A DNA stretch of 50,337 nucleotides from Streptomyces coffeae (GTDB lineage: Bacteria > Actinomycetota > Actinomycetes > Streptomycetales > Streptomycetaceae), in NCBI RefSeq assembly GCF_016741875.1, contig NZ_JAERRF010000044.1:1-50337 (forward strand), in the 5' to 3' direction. Position numbers and translations under genes: made by a program. Of the stretch, positions 36,986 to 45,280 are shown in pieces; within the stretch, counting starts at the first letter, position 1, and each line of letters begins with the position of its first letter. Under the pieces are notes generated by a model. The model had not been told where the DNA came from, searched no databases, and saw only the letters and a list, made by a program, of their open reading frames with translations.

Positions 36986-37360
36986 ATGGGGGCTTGCCAG
37001 TTGTGGCTCCGAAGGAGTGGCCGTCCGGCCTCCGGGACGTCCTCGACGCCGTTGCTCGCCCTGCTCGCGGCCCATGGCCAGCAGGCCGTCTACGTGCCCG
37101 GCCGCACGGTCAATCGCATGTCGGGCGCCTACCGGGGCGATGCGAAGACAGACTCCCGCGACGCTTACGTCATCGCTGAAACCGCCCGCCACCGCAACGA
37201 CTTCGCCGCGATCGACGTGCTCGCCCAGCTGGCCGCAGACCTCGCGCTGCTGACAGCCCACCGCTCCGACCTGGTGGCCGACCGCACGAGGATGATCAAT
37301 CGTGCTGCGCGACGTGCTGACCGGTGTCTTCCCTGCGCTGGAGCGGGCACCCTCGTGGTC
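36986..37360 (+). mobile_element. IS110-family transposase remnant
   Basis: About 105 codons carry the N-terminal DEDD-domain region of IS110 transposases: LLALLAAHGQQAVYVPGRTV, NRMSGAYRGDAKTDSRDAYV and IAETARHRN, then LLTAHRSDLVADRTRMINR. A frameshift near 37,303 passes to LRDVLTGVFPALERA in the next frame. The N-terminal tip and the C-terminal helix-hairpin-helix/Tnp20 domain are missing, so it cannot be active. Sequence from 37,360 to 37,567 is open but unrecognised. Confidence 0.8.
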
Positions 37361-37595
37361 ACGACTCCCCACCGGCCAGTTCACCCTGGCCAACTCCGAC
37401 CATCGGAGCCATCCTGCGCAGAACTGGGCTCTGCATCGCTTTCCGCGGTGGCGTAACGCCAACGCCCGCCACTCCGACGTACTCGCCGCACAGCGCAAGG
37501 AACGCGTCCGCATCCGCAGCGAGAAGGGCCTGCGCTGGGGCGGATGCCCCCTCGCCACTGCGACGTAAGCCTTCGACTTGTCCGGGCGGCACGGA

Positions 37596-38069
37596 TTACT
37601 GAACGCTGTTCGGTGTCCAGCGAAGCGTCATGTCGGGCAGGTTCTCCATGTTGCGATCACCATCGTTGGTGTCGAGGACGGTGAAACCGTGGCGCTCGTA
37701 GAACGCGCGGGCATCGGTGTTCTGCTGGAAGACGTGCAGGGACACCCTGTCAGGGCTGTGCTGCCTGACCTCATCGAGCAATAGCGTGCCGATGCCCTGA
37801 CGACGGACGTCAGGGCGCAGATAGAGGTGTTCGAGCATGTCGCCGTCGAGGGCCGCGTAGCCGGTGATCTCCGCATCACGCACTGCGACCCAGGTGCGGC
37901 ATTGCTTGAGCAAGACGTCCCGGACCCATCGGGTCACCTGCTCATGATCGCGCTTCTGCGGGGGCAGATAGGGCATGGTCGTTGACCGGGAGGCCTCGTG
38001 GATGCGCGCGATCACGGCTGCATCTGCCTCTTCCGCGAACCGGATCCGAGTATCGCCGTCATCACTCAC
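37596..38069 (-). CDS. GNAT-family N-acetyltransferase
   Basis: A 157-residue acetyl-CoA-dependent acyltransferase. GTG 38069 starts the usual first strand (TRIRFAEEADAAVIARIHE). Motif A, which binds acetyl-CoA, is LYLRPDVRRQGIGTLLLDEV, and motif B is seen in VSLHVFQQNTDARAFYERHG followed by F; the length is typical. Substrate cannot be told; the pattern fits general small-molecule or protein N-acetyltransferases. It lies between an IS110 relic and an integrase pseudogene and may be cargo of the lost element. Confidence 0.88.
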   Translation of the reverse strand: MSDDGDTRIRFAEEADAAVIARIHEASRSTTMPYLPPQKRDHEQVTRWVRDVLLKQCRTWVAVRDAEITGYAALDGDMLEHLYLRPDVRRQGIGTLLLDEVRQHSPDRVSLHVFQQNTDARAFYERHGFTVLDTNDGDRNMENLPDMTLRWTPNSVQ

Positions 38070-38322
38070 TTCGGGAACCTACAAGGCCGGCAAAGGCTCG
38101 ATCCAGCGGTTAACCCGGTGAACGTTGCCGGTGACAGCACTAGCTCTCCCTGTTCGACGACCCCCTTACCGCGGAGGACGGATGCAGTAGCTGGAGGTCC
38201 GTCACCGTGCCCACCGAGCGGCATCGGCCTGCTCGCCTGGCTCAAACCCTGTGACTGGCCAGCGGGTTGGTCACCGCCGGGCCGAAGAGGCTCCGCTACC
38301 GGCTGCTGCACGCCGCCGCCGC

Positions 38323-38687
38323 CTGCGGCACTCCACCCTCTCCACCACCGCGAACCTCTACAGCCACCTCACCCAGCAAGCAGCCACGACGCCGTGGACG
38401 CCATCGACGCCGCTCTGACCGAAGCCGACCCCAGCGCCGACCGCCACACCCACTGGCCCGCCTGGCTGCGACCACACCGCGACCACCCGAACGCGCACCG
38501 GCCGCGCCTCACACTGCCCTACTTCGCCGCCCCGACCGCCAGTTCACCCAGCGCCTCCACACCACAAGGCGTGCATGCGACCACCCTGCGACCACCACGC
38601 CGCACAACACGAAGAAGGCCGCTTTCCCCATCTCTGGAAATACGGCCTCCGACCTGCGAAAACGCTGATCGGGACGACAGGATTTGA
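38323..38687 (+). pseudogene. Tyrosine integrase, C-terminal remnant next to an att site
   Basis: The frame at 38323 reads LRHSTLSTTANLYSHLTQQ, the histidine and nucleophile-tyrosine end of a tyrosine recombinase. A one-base shift near 38,383 passes to HDAVDAIDAALTEAD and a low-complexity basic tail that stops at 38,687, inside a tRNA 3' fragment. The N-terminal and most of the catalytic domain, including the catalytic arginines, are missing. Integrases of actinomycete integrative elements often end right at the attachment site in this way. Confidence 0.7.
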
Positions 38688-38704
38688 ACCTGCGACCCCT
38701 TGAC
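38669..38704 (-). repeat. Attachment-site relic: 3' part of a tRNA-Pro gene
   Basis: On the minus strand, 36 bases contain the 3' side of an anticodon stem (GTCAAGG), the T-arm (CGCAGGTTCAAATCCTG) and the acceptor strand CGTCCCG followed by A. This fits the 3' half of an actinomycete tRNA-Pro. The 5' half is absent: the base before GTCAAG leads into unrelated sequence. A bare tRNA 3' end beside an integrase relic is the mark of attL or attR left by a tRNA-targeting element. The isoacceptor is not determined. Confidence 0.75.
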
Positions 38705-39082
38705 GAACAACGCCCCCGGGGAAACTCGTAGCCTCCCCGAACCCGACCGCTCCTCTTTCGGCACCACCAGCTTGGAATCAGACCCGCCCAACATCCTCAG
38801 CACCTCACGGAAGTCGTCCCACGCGCCCCCAGAGCAGGGGTCGAGGAAACCGAACCCGTGAACGATCTACGGGGTGCGGCGCACCCAACGAACACCGTGA
38901 GTGCCAGCAATTCATACGTCCAGGCCGCAGACTTGATCATCGAACGGAGCCCCCTTTGCGGTTTTGCGTCCGCGCAAGGCCGCAGAGATTCCGGCACGAG
39001 CATCAATTCTCAAACGACACCACTTCAACGCCTCATAATGCTATCATTTTGAAGGTCGCCGCCCCCACCGAGAGGAGTTTCG
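38705..39082. other. Intergenic region between att relic and toxin-antitoxin pair
   Basis: About 378 bases with no recognised gene. The right half (38,900-39,060) is clearly AT-richer than the rest of the window and includes GAGAGGAG, the ribosome site of the antitoxin gene. The promoter of the pair, probably autoregulated, should be here. Confidence 0.4.
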
Positions 39083-39295
39083 ATGTCGCGCACCATGATC
39101 GATCTCGACGATGAGATGGTGGAACACGCCATGCGCTTGTACGGCGTGAAGACGAAGGCCAAGGCTGTGCGCATGGCCATGGAGGAAGCTGTCAAGCGTC
39201 GGCTGCGGCAGGAGGGCATCGACGCGATCAAGTCCGGTGACCTGGACCTGACCTACGACAGCCGGACGGAGCCCGACAGCAGGAACGTGGCGTGA
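39083..39295 (+). CDS. vapB: VapB-type antitoxin
   Basis: A 70-residue protein with an N-terminal ribbon-helix-helix fold (SRTMIDLDDEMVEHAMRLYG, then KTKAKAVRMAMEEAVKRRL) that should bind its own promoter. The C-terminal DLDLTYDSRTEPDS is the flexible toxin-neutralising tail. ATG 39083 has GAGAGGAG upstream. The stop overlaps the toxin gene start by four bases (GTGA). In the family the antitoxin covers the PIN active site of the toxin. Confidence 0.9.
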   Translation: MSRTMIDLDDEMVEHAMRLYGVKTKAKAVRMAMEEAVKRRLRQEGIDAIKSGDLDLTYDSRTEPDSRNVA

Positions 39296-39711
39296 GTGAG
39301 CGCTTCCTGATCGACAACTCCGCCCTCCAGCGATGGCGCAAGCCGAAGGTGGCCGAGGTCCTCGACCCACTCCACGAGGATGGCGTACTGGCTGTGTGCG
39401 GACCAGTCGAGATGGAGGTGATGTACTCCGCACGCAACGACAACGACGCGAAGCGCCTGCACTGGTTCCTGTCCGGCTTCGACTACCTGCCGATGCCCGA
39501 CGAAGTGTGGGACCGGGCCAAAGACATCCAGCGACAGGCCATCACCAAGGGCAACCACCGCGCACTGTCCATGCCCGACCTGCTGATCGCCGCAACAGCC
39601 GAACGACATGCGGTGACCGTGCTGCACTACGACCAGGACTACGACATGATCGCCGCCATAACAGGCCAGCCCATGAAGTGGGTCACGGAGGCAGGCACAG
39701 CGGACCACTGA
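39292..39711 (+). CDS. vapC: VapC-type toxin, PIN-domain ribonuclease
   Basis: A 139-residue PIN-domain protein; family members cleave tRNA, rRNA or mRNA when freed from the antitoxin. The acidic metal-binding residues are present: Asp8 in LIDNSAL, Glu40 or Glu42 in PVEMEVMYSA, Asp96 in SMPDLLIAATA and Asp114/Asp116 in HYDQDYD. GTG 39292 overlaps the antitoxin stop, giving tight coupling. The pair lies 380 bases from the tRNA-Pro attachment relic, consistent with a role in keeping an integrated element in the population. It looks intact. Confidence 0.9.
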   Translation: MSERFLIDNSALQRWRKPKVAEVLDPLHEDGVLAVCGPVEMEVMYSARNDNDAKRLHWFLSGFDYLPMPDEVWDRAKDIQRQAITKGNHRALSMPDLLIAATAERHAVTVLHYDQDYDMIAAITGQPMKWVTEAGTADH

Positions 39712-39943
39712 CTTCACTGCGCAGGGCGCCCCTGCTGCCACGCGGCGCACGTGCCACTCGAAGAGGAACCTGAGCACACCGGTGACGGCTACCTCACCGG
39801 CACCGGCCTCGCCCGCACCCCTGCGCTTGCCGAGAAGGGACTGTAAATCGCGGCTCTGGCCCGTAGTCGGTGGTGACGCTGGGTATCTGTCAGGGCAGGA
39901 GGATACGGTGGCGGAGAAGGCCGAATCCGGCGCGCCCGTGCAT

Positions 39944-40140
39944 TTATCTCGTGATCCTCTTGGTGCGGGTGTTGACGCCTTCGGTGCGGCCGTTGTGGTA
40001 GGGCAGGGTGAGGCCGCCGTCCACGGCGAGCCGGTCGATTTCGAGACCGTTGATGAGACTGCGCAGGTGGGGCAGGACGACAGCGCGGGCCGCCGCGATC
40101 CTGTCCCGCTCGAATGATCGCTGTACGTCAGGCCACATAT
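39944..40140 (-). mobile_element. ISL3-family transposase, C-terminal remnant
   Basis: About 65 codons on the minus strand end with LTLPYHNGRTEGVNTRTKRI and a stop at 39,944. NGRTEGVN-K-K is the conserved end of ISL3-type transposases, where Glu completes the DDE triad. The frame starts abruptly at about 40,140, where it meets another IS fragment. The 232 bases between the toxin gene and this relic (39,712-39,943) contain nothing I recognise. Confidence 0.7.
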
Positions 40141-40562
40141 CTGTACTCATTGATGAGGCCGCCAAGGATCCGGGTGCGCTCGGCTTTGTGGGTGTGGAGG
40201 TCATGCGCTGCGGCGGGTTGTTCGTGAGCGTCGGGTGGGAGCTGGTTCCGGGCTTGGTGAGGCCGGTGCTGGTTGTAGTGCCGCTCGTAGGCCGCAAGGA
40301 CGTGGCGGGCATGGGCCTCGGTCATGATCAGGACATGGTCGAGGGCTTCGCGTCGGATACTGCCGATGATGCGTTCGCAGTGTGCGTTCATGCGGGGAGC
40401 TTGTGGCGCACCTTTGAGGATCTCCATCTCCTCAGCCTGGAAGACGGCGTCGAACGCCTCGCCGTACTTGCCATCGCGGTCGCGCAGTAAGAAGCGCAGG
40501 TTCTCGATGCTTATGCCCAGGTCGCCGGTGAGATTCCTCGCCTGCTGCACCTGAAGGGTGTC
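40128..40562 (-). mobile_element. Integrase-core (rve, IS3/IS481-like) transposase fragment
   Basis: About 143 codons of the second half of an integrase-core transposase on the minus strand: VQQARNLTGDLG, FLLRDRDGKYGEAFDAVF (second catalytic Asp), PRMNAHCERIIGSIRREALD (catalytic Glu) and the end RILGGLINEYRYVA. The N-terminal part with the first Asp is absent; the frame breaks at about 40,562 where the end of another IS begins. Confidence 0.8.
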
Positions 40563-40572
40563 AATATTCCGA

Positions 40573-40765
40573 TCAGGCGGCTGAGCTGGGCGTCTCCTGC
40601 GGATGATGAGGCAACCGGGGTGACATGGTGCGGTACTCGTCGAGCAGCCCGCCAGGTACCTGGCGGCGCCCGACCGTGGCAGCGGGAAGAGGAATGACGT
40701 TCGGGTCGTCGTCAGGGGCACGTAGGCCGAGGCTGCGGTGGGCCCGCCCCGCGTTGTAGTGCTCC
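40573..40765 (-). mobile_element. Second integrase-core transposase, C-terminal tail
   Basis: About 64 minus-strand codons read EHYNAGRAHRSLGLRAPDDD and then GGLLDEYRTMSPRLPHHP to a stop at 40,573. This is the C-terminal tail of a different rve transposase from its neighbour. It is cut at about 40,765 by a plus-strand IS fragment, so the two meet head to head. Confidence 0.7.
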
Positions 40766-41392
40766 GCAGGGATCGACCCCGCGCACCAGCGCACGGACCA
40801 TTCCTGGCCTGCCTTCCTCAAAGCCCAGGCCTCCGCCATCGTGGCCACCGACCTCTTCCACGTCGACACGGTCTTCCTACGGCGCTGGTTCGTACTGTTC
40901 TTCATCGACCACGGCACCCGCCGCGTACACATCGCCGGCATCGCCCGGAACCCGACCGGCCCCTGGATCACCCAACAAGCACGCAACTACCTCATGGACC
41001 TGGGCAACCGCGCAGAGTCGATCAAATTCCTCATCCGGGACCGCGGCGCATACTTCACCAACAGCTTCGACGCCGTCTTCCAGGCGACCGGCATACGTGT
41101 GATCTCCACCCCGCCTGCCGTGCCACGGATGAACGCTATCGCCGAACGCTGGATCGGATCATGCCGACGTGAGGCAACTGACCGCATCCTGATCACGGGA
41201 GAGCGCCACCTACGCCTCGTCGTCGGTCAGTATGCGGAGCACCACAACAGACACAGGCCGCACCGATCCCTCGGACAACGGGCGCCGGACCGACTCACCG
41301 AGCCCGAACCACTCACCCCCACCGACAACACTCGCATCCATCGACGCGATCGACTCGGCGGCCTCATCCACGAATACATGCAGGTCGCATAG
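40766..41392 (+). mobile_element. Integrase-core transposase, 5'-truncated copy 1
   Basis: About 208 codons with all three catalytic acids of an integrase core: VATDLFHVDT, IRDRGAYFTNSFDAVF and MNAIAERWIGSCRREATD, ending GGLIHEYMQVA at 41,392. The N-terminal helix-turn-helix region is missing, so it is probably inactive. A related copy lies 3.7 kb downstream in the same orientation, with most residues identical. The conserved terminal motif follows at once (41,392-41,416). Confidence 0.85.
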
Positions 41393-41416
41393 GGTGACAC
41401 CGTTTCCGGCACCCAC
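41392..41416 (+). repeat. IS end motif, copy 1
   Basis: A 25-base sequence GGGTGACA-(CCG)-TTTCCGGCACCCAC starts at the last base of the transposase stop codon. It recurs after the second copy of this IS (44,964-44,988) and in inverse orientation at 44,076-44,099. It is probably the right terminal repeat of this IS family. Confidence 0.6.
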
Positions 41417-41507
41417 AGGTCGGGGAGAGCCGGCGGACGGCGTTGGAAGAGCTCGCCGAGGCCGAAGCGGACTGGCTGGGTCCGCTGATCGAGCGGGCAC
41501 CGCGTGA

Positions 41508-42134
41508 TTAGGCGCCCGCCAGCGTGAACACGGCTGCGGCGCCCGCGGTGTCCAACTCTGCCTCCCCGCAGCTCAGCAGAGCGGCGTCGTAACGGGAAAG
41601 GGACAGCCCGGCCACCGTGGTGGGCGCGTCCAGCGCCACGACCAGCGACTGCGCGCCGACGGCTACGGAGAGCGCGCGGCATCCACGGACGATGGCCACG
41701 GACACCTGGGCTTGTCCTCGGCGCCACATCACGTTGAGGTTGACGACTTTCCCATCGAGAAGGCGACACGCTGTGGGAGCGTCGCCGCTCAGCGCGTGTG
41801 GGACGTAACGCGTATCGATGAGCCGCTTGTGTCCGTCCACGGTAAGTTCCATCCCCGCACCATCCACCATGGTCAGGATGCGGTCGACCTGCCCGAACTC
41901 GGAGAAGGGCCCGTCCTTACGGACCTCCGCGAGGCTTATGCGCCAGATGAAGTCGTCCATACCGGCGCCGGAAGGAAAGTGTGCGATCTCGCGGGTGGTC
42001 CCACCACCGTTCTTCCAGGTGAGGGTCGCATGGTCTGCCGCCGGCAGCAGACGTGCGCGCGCCGGGCCGTCAGTGGGCATCTCTCGTCGCGTGCGACGGG
42101 TGATTTTCGGCTCGGCGGTGAGTGGTTCGGGCAT
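41508..42134 (-). CDS. HutD/Ves family cupin-like protein
   Basis: A 208-residue protein of the HutD/Ves family: LTWKNGGGTTREIAHFPSGA, DFIWRISLAEVRKDGPFSEF, DRILTMVDGAGMELTVDG and the DLNVM-type VVNLNVMWRRGQ are conserved blocks. HutD is associated with histidine utilisation genes, but its biochemical role is unclear, and no hut gene is nearby. The true start may be ATG 42,080 (MPTDGPARARLL), which is closer to the family's usual N-terminus; neither has a strong ribosome site. The gene is intact although flanked by IS relics, and may be a moved or surviving core gene. Confidence 0.85.
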   Translation of the reverse strand: MPEPLTAEPKITRRTRREMPTDGPARARLLPAADHATLTWKNGGGTTREIAHFPSGAGMDDFIWRISLAEVRKDGPFSEFGQVDRILTMVDGAGMELTVDGHKRLIDTRYVPHALSGDAPTACRLLDGKVVNLNVMWRRGQAQVSVAIVRGCRALSVAVGAQSLVVALDAPTTVAGLSLSRYDAALLSCGEAELDTAGAAAVFTLAGA

Positions 42135-42690
42135 GCGGAGATCTTACTTGTGGGGTTGGAAATGGCCGCGCCGTGCGTCTTCGCAGGCCCGAAGGAGGGC
42201 GAGGCGTGCAAGGTCCGCGCCGGGGCCGTGGCGATCCCATGTGGTACATGATCCACATCCTGGTCATGCGCACCGGCCAACAGCTCTTCACCGTCAGCCC
42301 CCGCCTCGATAGTGCCCCTGCCCTCGCAGCGACGACCGCCGCCTTCCTCGTCTCCCTCGGCCTGGCATGGGCGCTCTACGTGGTCGTGTAACAGCGGTGC
42401 AGGCACTGGATCCTCCGGGGCATCCAACGCCCGAGGCGACTGCGCCTCCCCCCTCCCGCTGAGAACTGGCTGTTCTATTCCTCCGTGTTCGCGAGCAGGT
42501 TGATGGAGGCCCAACCGTTGTCGACCGGGACACCGAGCGCGACCAGGACGTCGGTTGCAAGGCATGGGGGCATGCGCTCAACACCGTGAGCCGGGATTCC
42601 GGCAGTTCGCTTACTCGAGTTCACACCAACCGATCAGCACCGTGAGGCCGGCCGACCACAGAGTCCTGCACGCTGGCCGCGGTGACCAGC
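42135..42690. other. Intergenic region with decayed sequence
   Basis: About 555 bases. A short plus-strand frame at 42,239-42,391 (MWYMIHILVMRTGQQLF, then a hydrophobic helix ending ALYVVV) could be a small membrane peptide, but it has no ribosome site or known family. The right part leads into the truncated kinase gene with no start. No repeats were recognised. Confidence 0.35.
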
Positions 42691-42699
42691 ACCGCGAGC

Positions 42700-43536
42700 A
42701 GCCGGCCGACATCGAGAAGCTGTTGTTGGCGATGCTCACCAAGGAATCCGAGCAGCGCATGGGCGCGATGGAGGTCTACGACGTCCTCCTGCCCTTCATT
42801 CATGCCACCGTCGGCGCCTTTGCCGCTACGGACGACGGGGTCCTCGACCCTCGACTGCCGTTCCTGCGCCCCTTCGGTGGTCGGGTGCGCAGCACCGGCG
42901 TCGCTGCTTCTTACACACCTACCGTGGTGGTTCCCTCGCCACTCGCAGTCCAGTCGGCAGCGGCGCAGTCAGGCACCGCCGCACTGACGGAGCAGGAGGC
43001 GGACGCGATTTCGGACCGGGCATCTCGGCTGGCTCAGGAGGGCCAGTTCACCCAGGCCGCCGACGCTCTGGACGAGGCCATCGCGAGAGCCACGGATCCA
43101 GGGCTGAGGGAAGGCATGCAGTTCAGCCTCGCCCAAGTGAAGTTCCTGGCCGGAAGCCACCGCGAGGCTCTCGCCCTGTTCGAGCCACTCGCGCATGAAT
43201 ACACCAACCACTACGGTGATGACGACGAGCAAGCACAGCTGTGCTGGTACTACGCCGCGCAGTGCCGGATGGAACTTCGTGAAGCGAGCGCCGCCATCCT
43301 GGCCTTCGACCACATCGCGGAGATTACGCCTTCTCCTGACGACGAGGATGCCGTCAACCGCCACCTGGATACCCTCGCACGACTGATGAGCCTATGCAGC
43401 GGCGGAGAACCTCCCCCAGGCACTGGAGGGCGGTGACCGTCTCCGGTCGGAAACCTCCCATCTACGGGAAAGCGACTGGCCGGGGCTGGCGCAGATCGAC
43501 GCCTATCTCCGCCGCCTTCGCCAAGACCTCGGCTGA
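42700..43536 (+). pseudogene. Ser/Thr protein kinase with TPR tail, N-terminal kinase domain lost
   Basis: The surviving frame begins with the last helices of a protein kinase domain (DIEKLLLAMLTKESEQRMGA, then MEVYDVLLPFIHA). A linker and a TPR-like region follow (AISDRASRLAQEGQFTQAAD, QFSLAQVKFLAGSHREALAL, LCWYYAAQCRMELREASAAI). ATP-binding and catalytic loops are missing. A frameshift near 43,400 passes to NLPQALEGGDRLRSETSHLR and ends naturally with IDAYLRRLRQDLG at 43,536. Truncation plus frameshift make it non-functional. Intact relatives are cytosolic Hanks-type kinases with TPR tails in actinomycetes. Confidence 0.7.
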
Positions 43537-43589
43537 TCCGTCATGATGTATCCGGTCCCATCTGGGACGACACGCGAGCCCTCCCTCCG

Positions 43590-44076
43590 TGGTCAGCGGG
43601 CAAGCTCGACGACTCTCTCGCAGTGCGCGTTCATCCGCGGGGACCGTGGGGCGGTCTTCAGGGCTTCGATGCGCTCGGCTTCGAAGACCGCGTCGAAGGA
43701 TTCGGTGTATTTGCTGTCCCGATCGCGGATCAAGAAGCGCAGTGACTCCAGGCGCACACCTTCGTCGAGGGCAAGGTTGCGGGCCTGCTGGGCTGTCCAC
43801 CGTGCGGTCGGATGTGCGGTCACCCCGGCGACGTGGAGGCGGCGTGTACCGTGCTCGAGGAAGACCAGCGCGTAGACCCGGCGAAGGCTTACCAGGTCGA
43901 TGTGCAGGAAATCGCAGGCCACGATGGAGCCATCCTGAGCCGTAAGGAACTCGCGCCATGTCGGCCCGCTGCGGTGGGGAGCAGGGTCGACACCGGCTGT
44001 CGTCAACATTTTCCAGACCGTGGAGGCGCCGATGCTGTGGCCCAGCCGGGCGAGCTCGCCCTGGATTCTGCGGCTG
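43590..44076 (-). mobile_element. Integrase-core transposase fragment, minus strand
   Basis: About 160 codons: RRIQGELARLGHSIGASTVW, WREFLTAQDGSIVACDFLHI, VFLEHGTRRLHVAGVTAHPT, RFLIRDRDSKYTESFDAVFE and PRMNAHCERVVELAR. The three catalytic acids are present but both ends are gone: at 44,076 the coding sequence is replaced by a copy of the IS end motif, and near 43,590 it stops before the C-terminal tail. It is a different lineage from the two plus-strand copies. Confidence 0.8.
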
Positions 44077-44099
44077 TGGGTGCCGGAAAGTATGTCACC
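44076..44099 (-). repeat. IS end motif, inverted copy
   Basis: On the minus strand, GGTGACA-(TAC)-TTTCCGGCACCCAC, differing from the other copies only in the three central bases. It interrupts the minus-strand transposase fragment, so an IS end was joined here by insertion or deletion. Confidence 0.55.
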
Positions 44100-44189
44100 T
44101 GGCCTGACCTGCTGGTTCGAGTTTGCCAGAGCTCGGGTAGCTGCAGGGTGTTCTGGGGGAGCATGCGGGTCCTGGTGATACGGCTGATC

Positions 44190-44963
44190 TGCCTACTCGC
44201 CTGTCAGACGTTCCGATGGCTGGTCCTGCATCTCGCCCGGGAGAACCCCGGATGGGGATACCGACGGATCCACGGCGAACTGCTGGGGCTGGGACACAAA
44301 ATCGGCGCCTCCACCGTCTGGGAGATCCTGAAGAAGGCCGGGATCGACCCATCACCGCAACGAGCAGACCGCTCTTGGGCCGCCTTCCTCAAGGCCCAGG
44401 CCTCCGCGATCGTGGCCACCGACCGCTTCCACATCGACACCATCTTCCTACGGCGCTGGTTCGTACTGTTCTTCATCGACCACGGCACCCGCCGCGTACA
44501 CATCGCCGGCATCACCCGACACCCGACCGGCCCCTGGATCACCCAGCAGGCACGCAACTACCTCATGGACGTCGGCAACCGTGCGGAGCCGATCAGGTTC
44601 CTCATCCGGGACCGCGGCGCGTACTTCACCGAAAGCTTCGACGCCGTCTTCCAAGCAATCGGCGCGCGTGTCGTCCCCACACTTCCTCAGGCGCCCCGGA
44701 TGAACGCCATCGCGGAACGCTGGATCGGATCATGCCGCCGCGAAGCCACCGACCGCATCCTGATCACCGGACAGAACCACCTCCGCCTCATCGTCAACGA
44801 GTACGCGGAGCACTACAACAGACACTGGCCACACCGAAGCCTCGGACAACGGCCACCAGACCCGCTGATCACCCCTGAACCTGGCCCTGTCAGCGACCCC
44901 ACATCGGTTCTCCCGGCGCGATCGGCTCGGTGGCCTCATCCACGAATACAGGCAGGTCGCATA
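44190..44963 (+). mobile_element. Integrase-core transposase, copy 2 (5'-truncated, 3' frameshift)
   Basis: About 245 codons from the end of the helix-turn-helix region (FRWLVLHLARENPGWGYRRI, GELLGLGHKIGASTVWEIL) through the catalytic core: VATDRFHIDT, IRDRGAYFTESFDAVF and MNAIAERWIGSCRREATD. The N-terminal 100 or so residues are missing. A one-base shift near 44,905 changes the frame; the correct tail RRDRLGGLIHEYRQVA with its TAG at 44,963 is in the neighbouring frame. It is the better preserved of two related copies. Confidence 0.85.
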
Positions 44964-44988
44964 GGGTGACAGCGTTTCCGGCACCCAC
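44964..44988 (+). repeat. IS end motif, copy 2
   Basis: GGGTGACA-(GCG)-TTTCCGGCACCCAC directly after the transposase stop, matching the motif at 41,392 in 24 of 25 or nearly all positions. It is probably the right end of this IS. Confidence 0.6.
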
Positions 44989-45185
44989 GGGGCCGGACTG
45001 GCCACGCCGCCGGGCACTGCTCGAACGTGATCTCACCTACCGGGCGGGGCTGCCCCAGGGCCTTGGAAACCGCACGTCTGAGCCTCTGCTATCCACTCCG
45101 GGAGGTCTCATGCCTCCGGTCTTCAACTCTCTTGTGGGTAATGGAGTTTGCCTCGTGCGAGGGCTGGCGAACGGAGTGAATCCTG

Positions 45186-45191
45186 TATAAT
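45186..45191 (+). promoter_or_regulatory. Possible -10 element upstream of the three-gene operon
   Basis: TATAAT lies 90 bases before the preferred start of the first operon gene, in a locally AT-richer stretch. No convincing -35 at 16-18 bases was found (TTGCCT at 45,148 is too far). The leader between 44,989 and 45,280 has no gene. Confidence 0.35.
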
Positions 45192-45280
45192 TTGACGAAG
45201 ATGCCAGCCGGGGGGACGGCACGGGCGCGACCTTCCTGACTGTGAGCCACCGGCCCGAAGAGAGGAACAGGACCCAGTCA

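Noticed and set aside
38669..38704. A functional tRNA gene
   Set aside because: Only the 3' half of a tRNA-Pro is present; there is no acceptor 5' strand, D-arm or anticodon loop.
39712..45000. CRISPR array or defence island among the repeats
   Set aside because: The repeats are three IS-end copies, not regularly spaced, and no cas genes are present.
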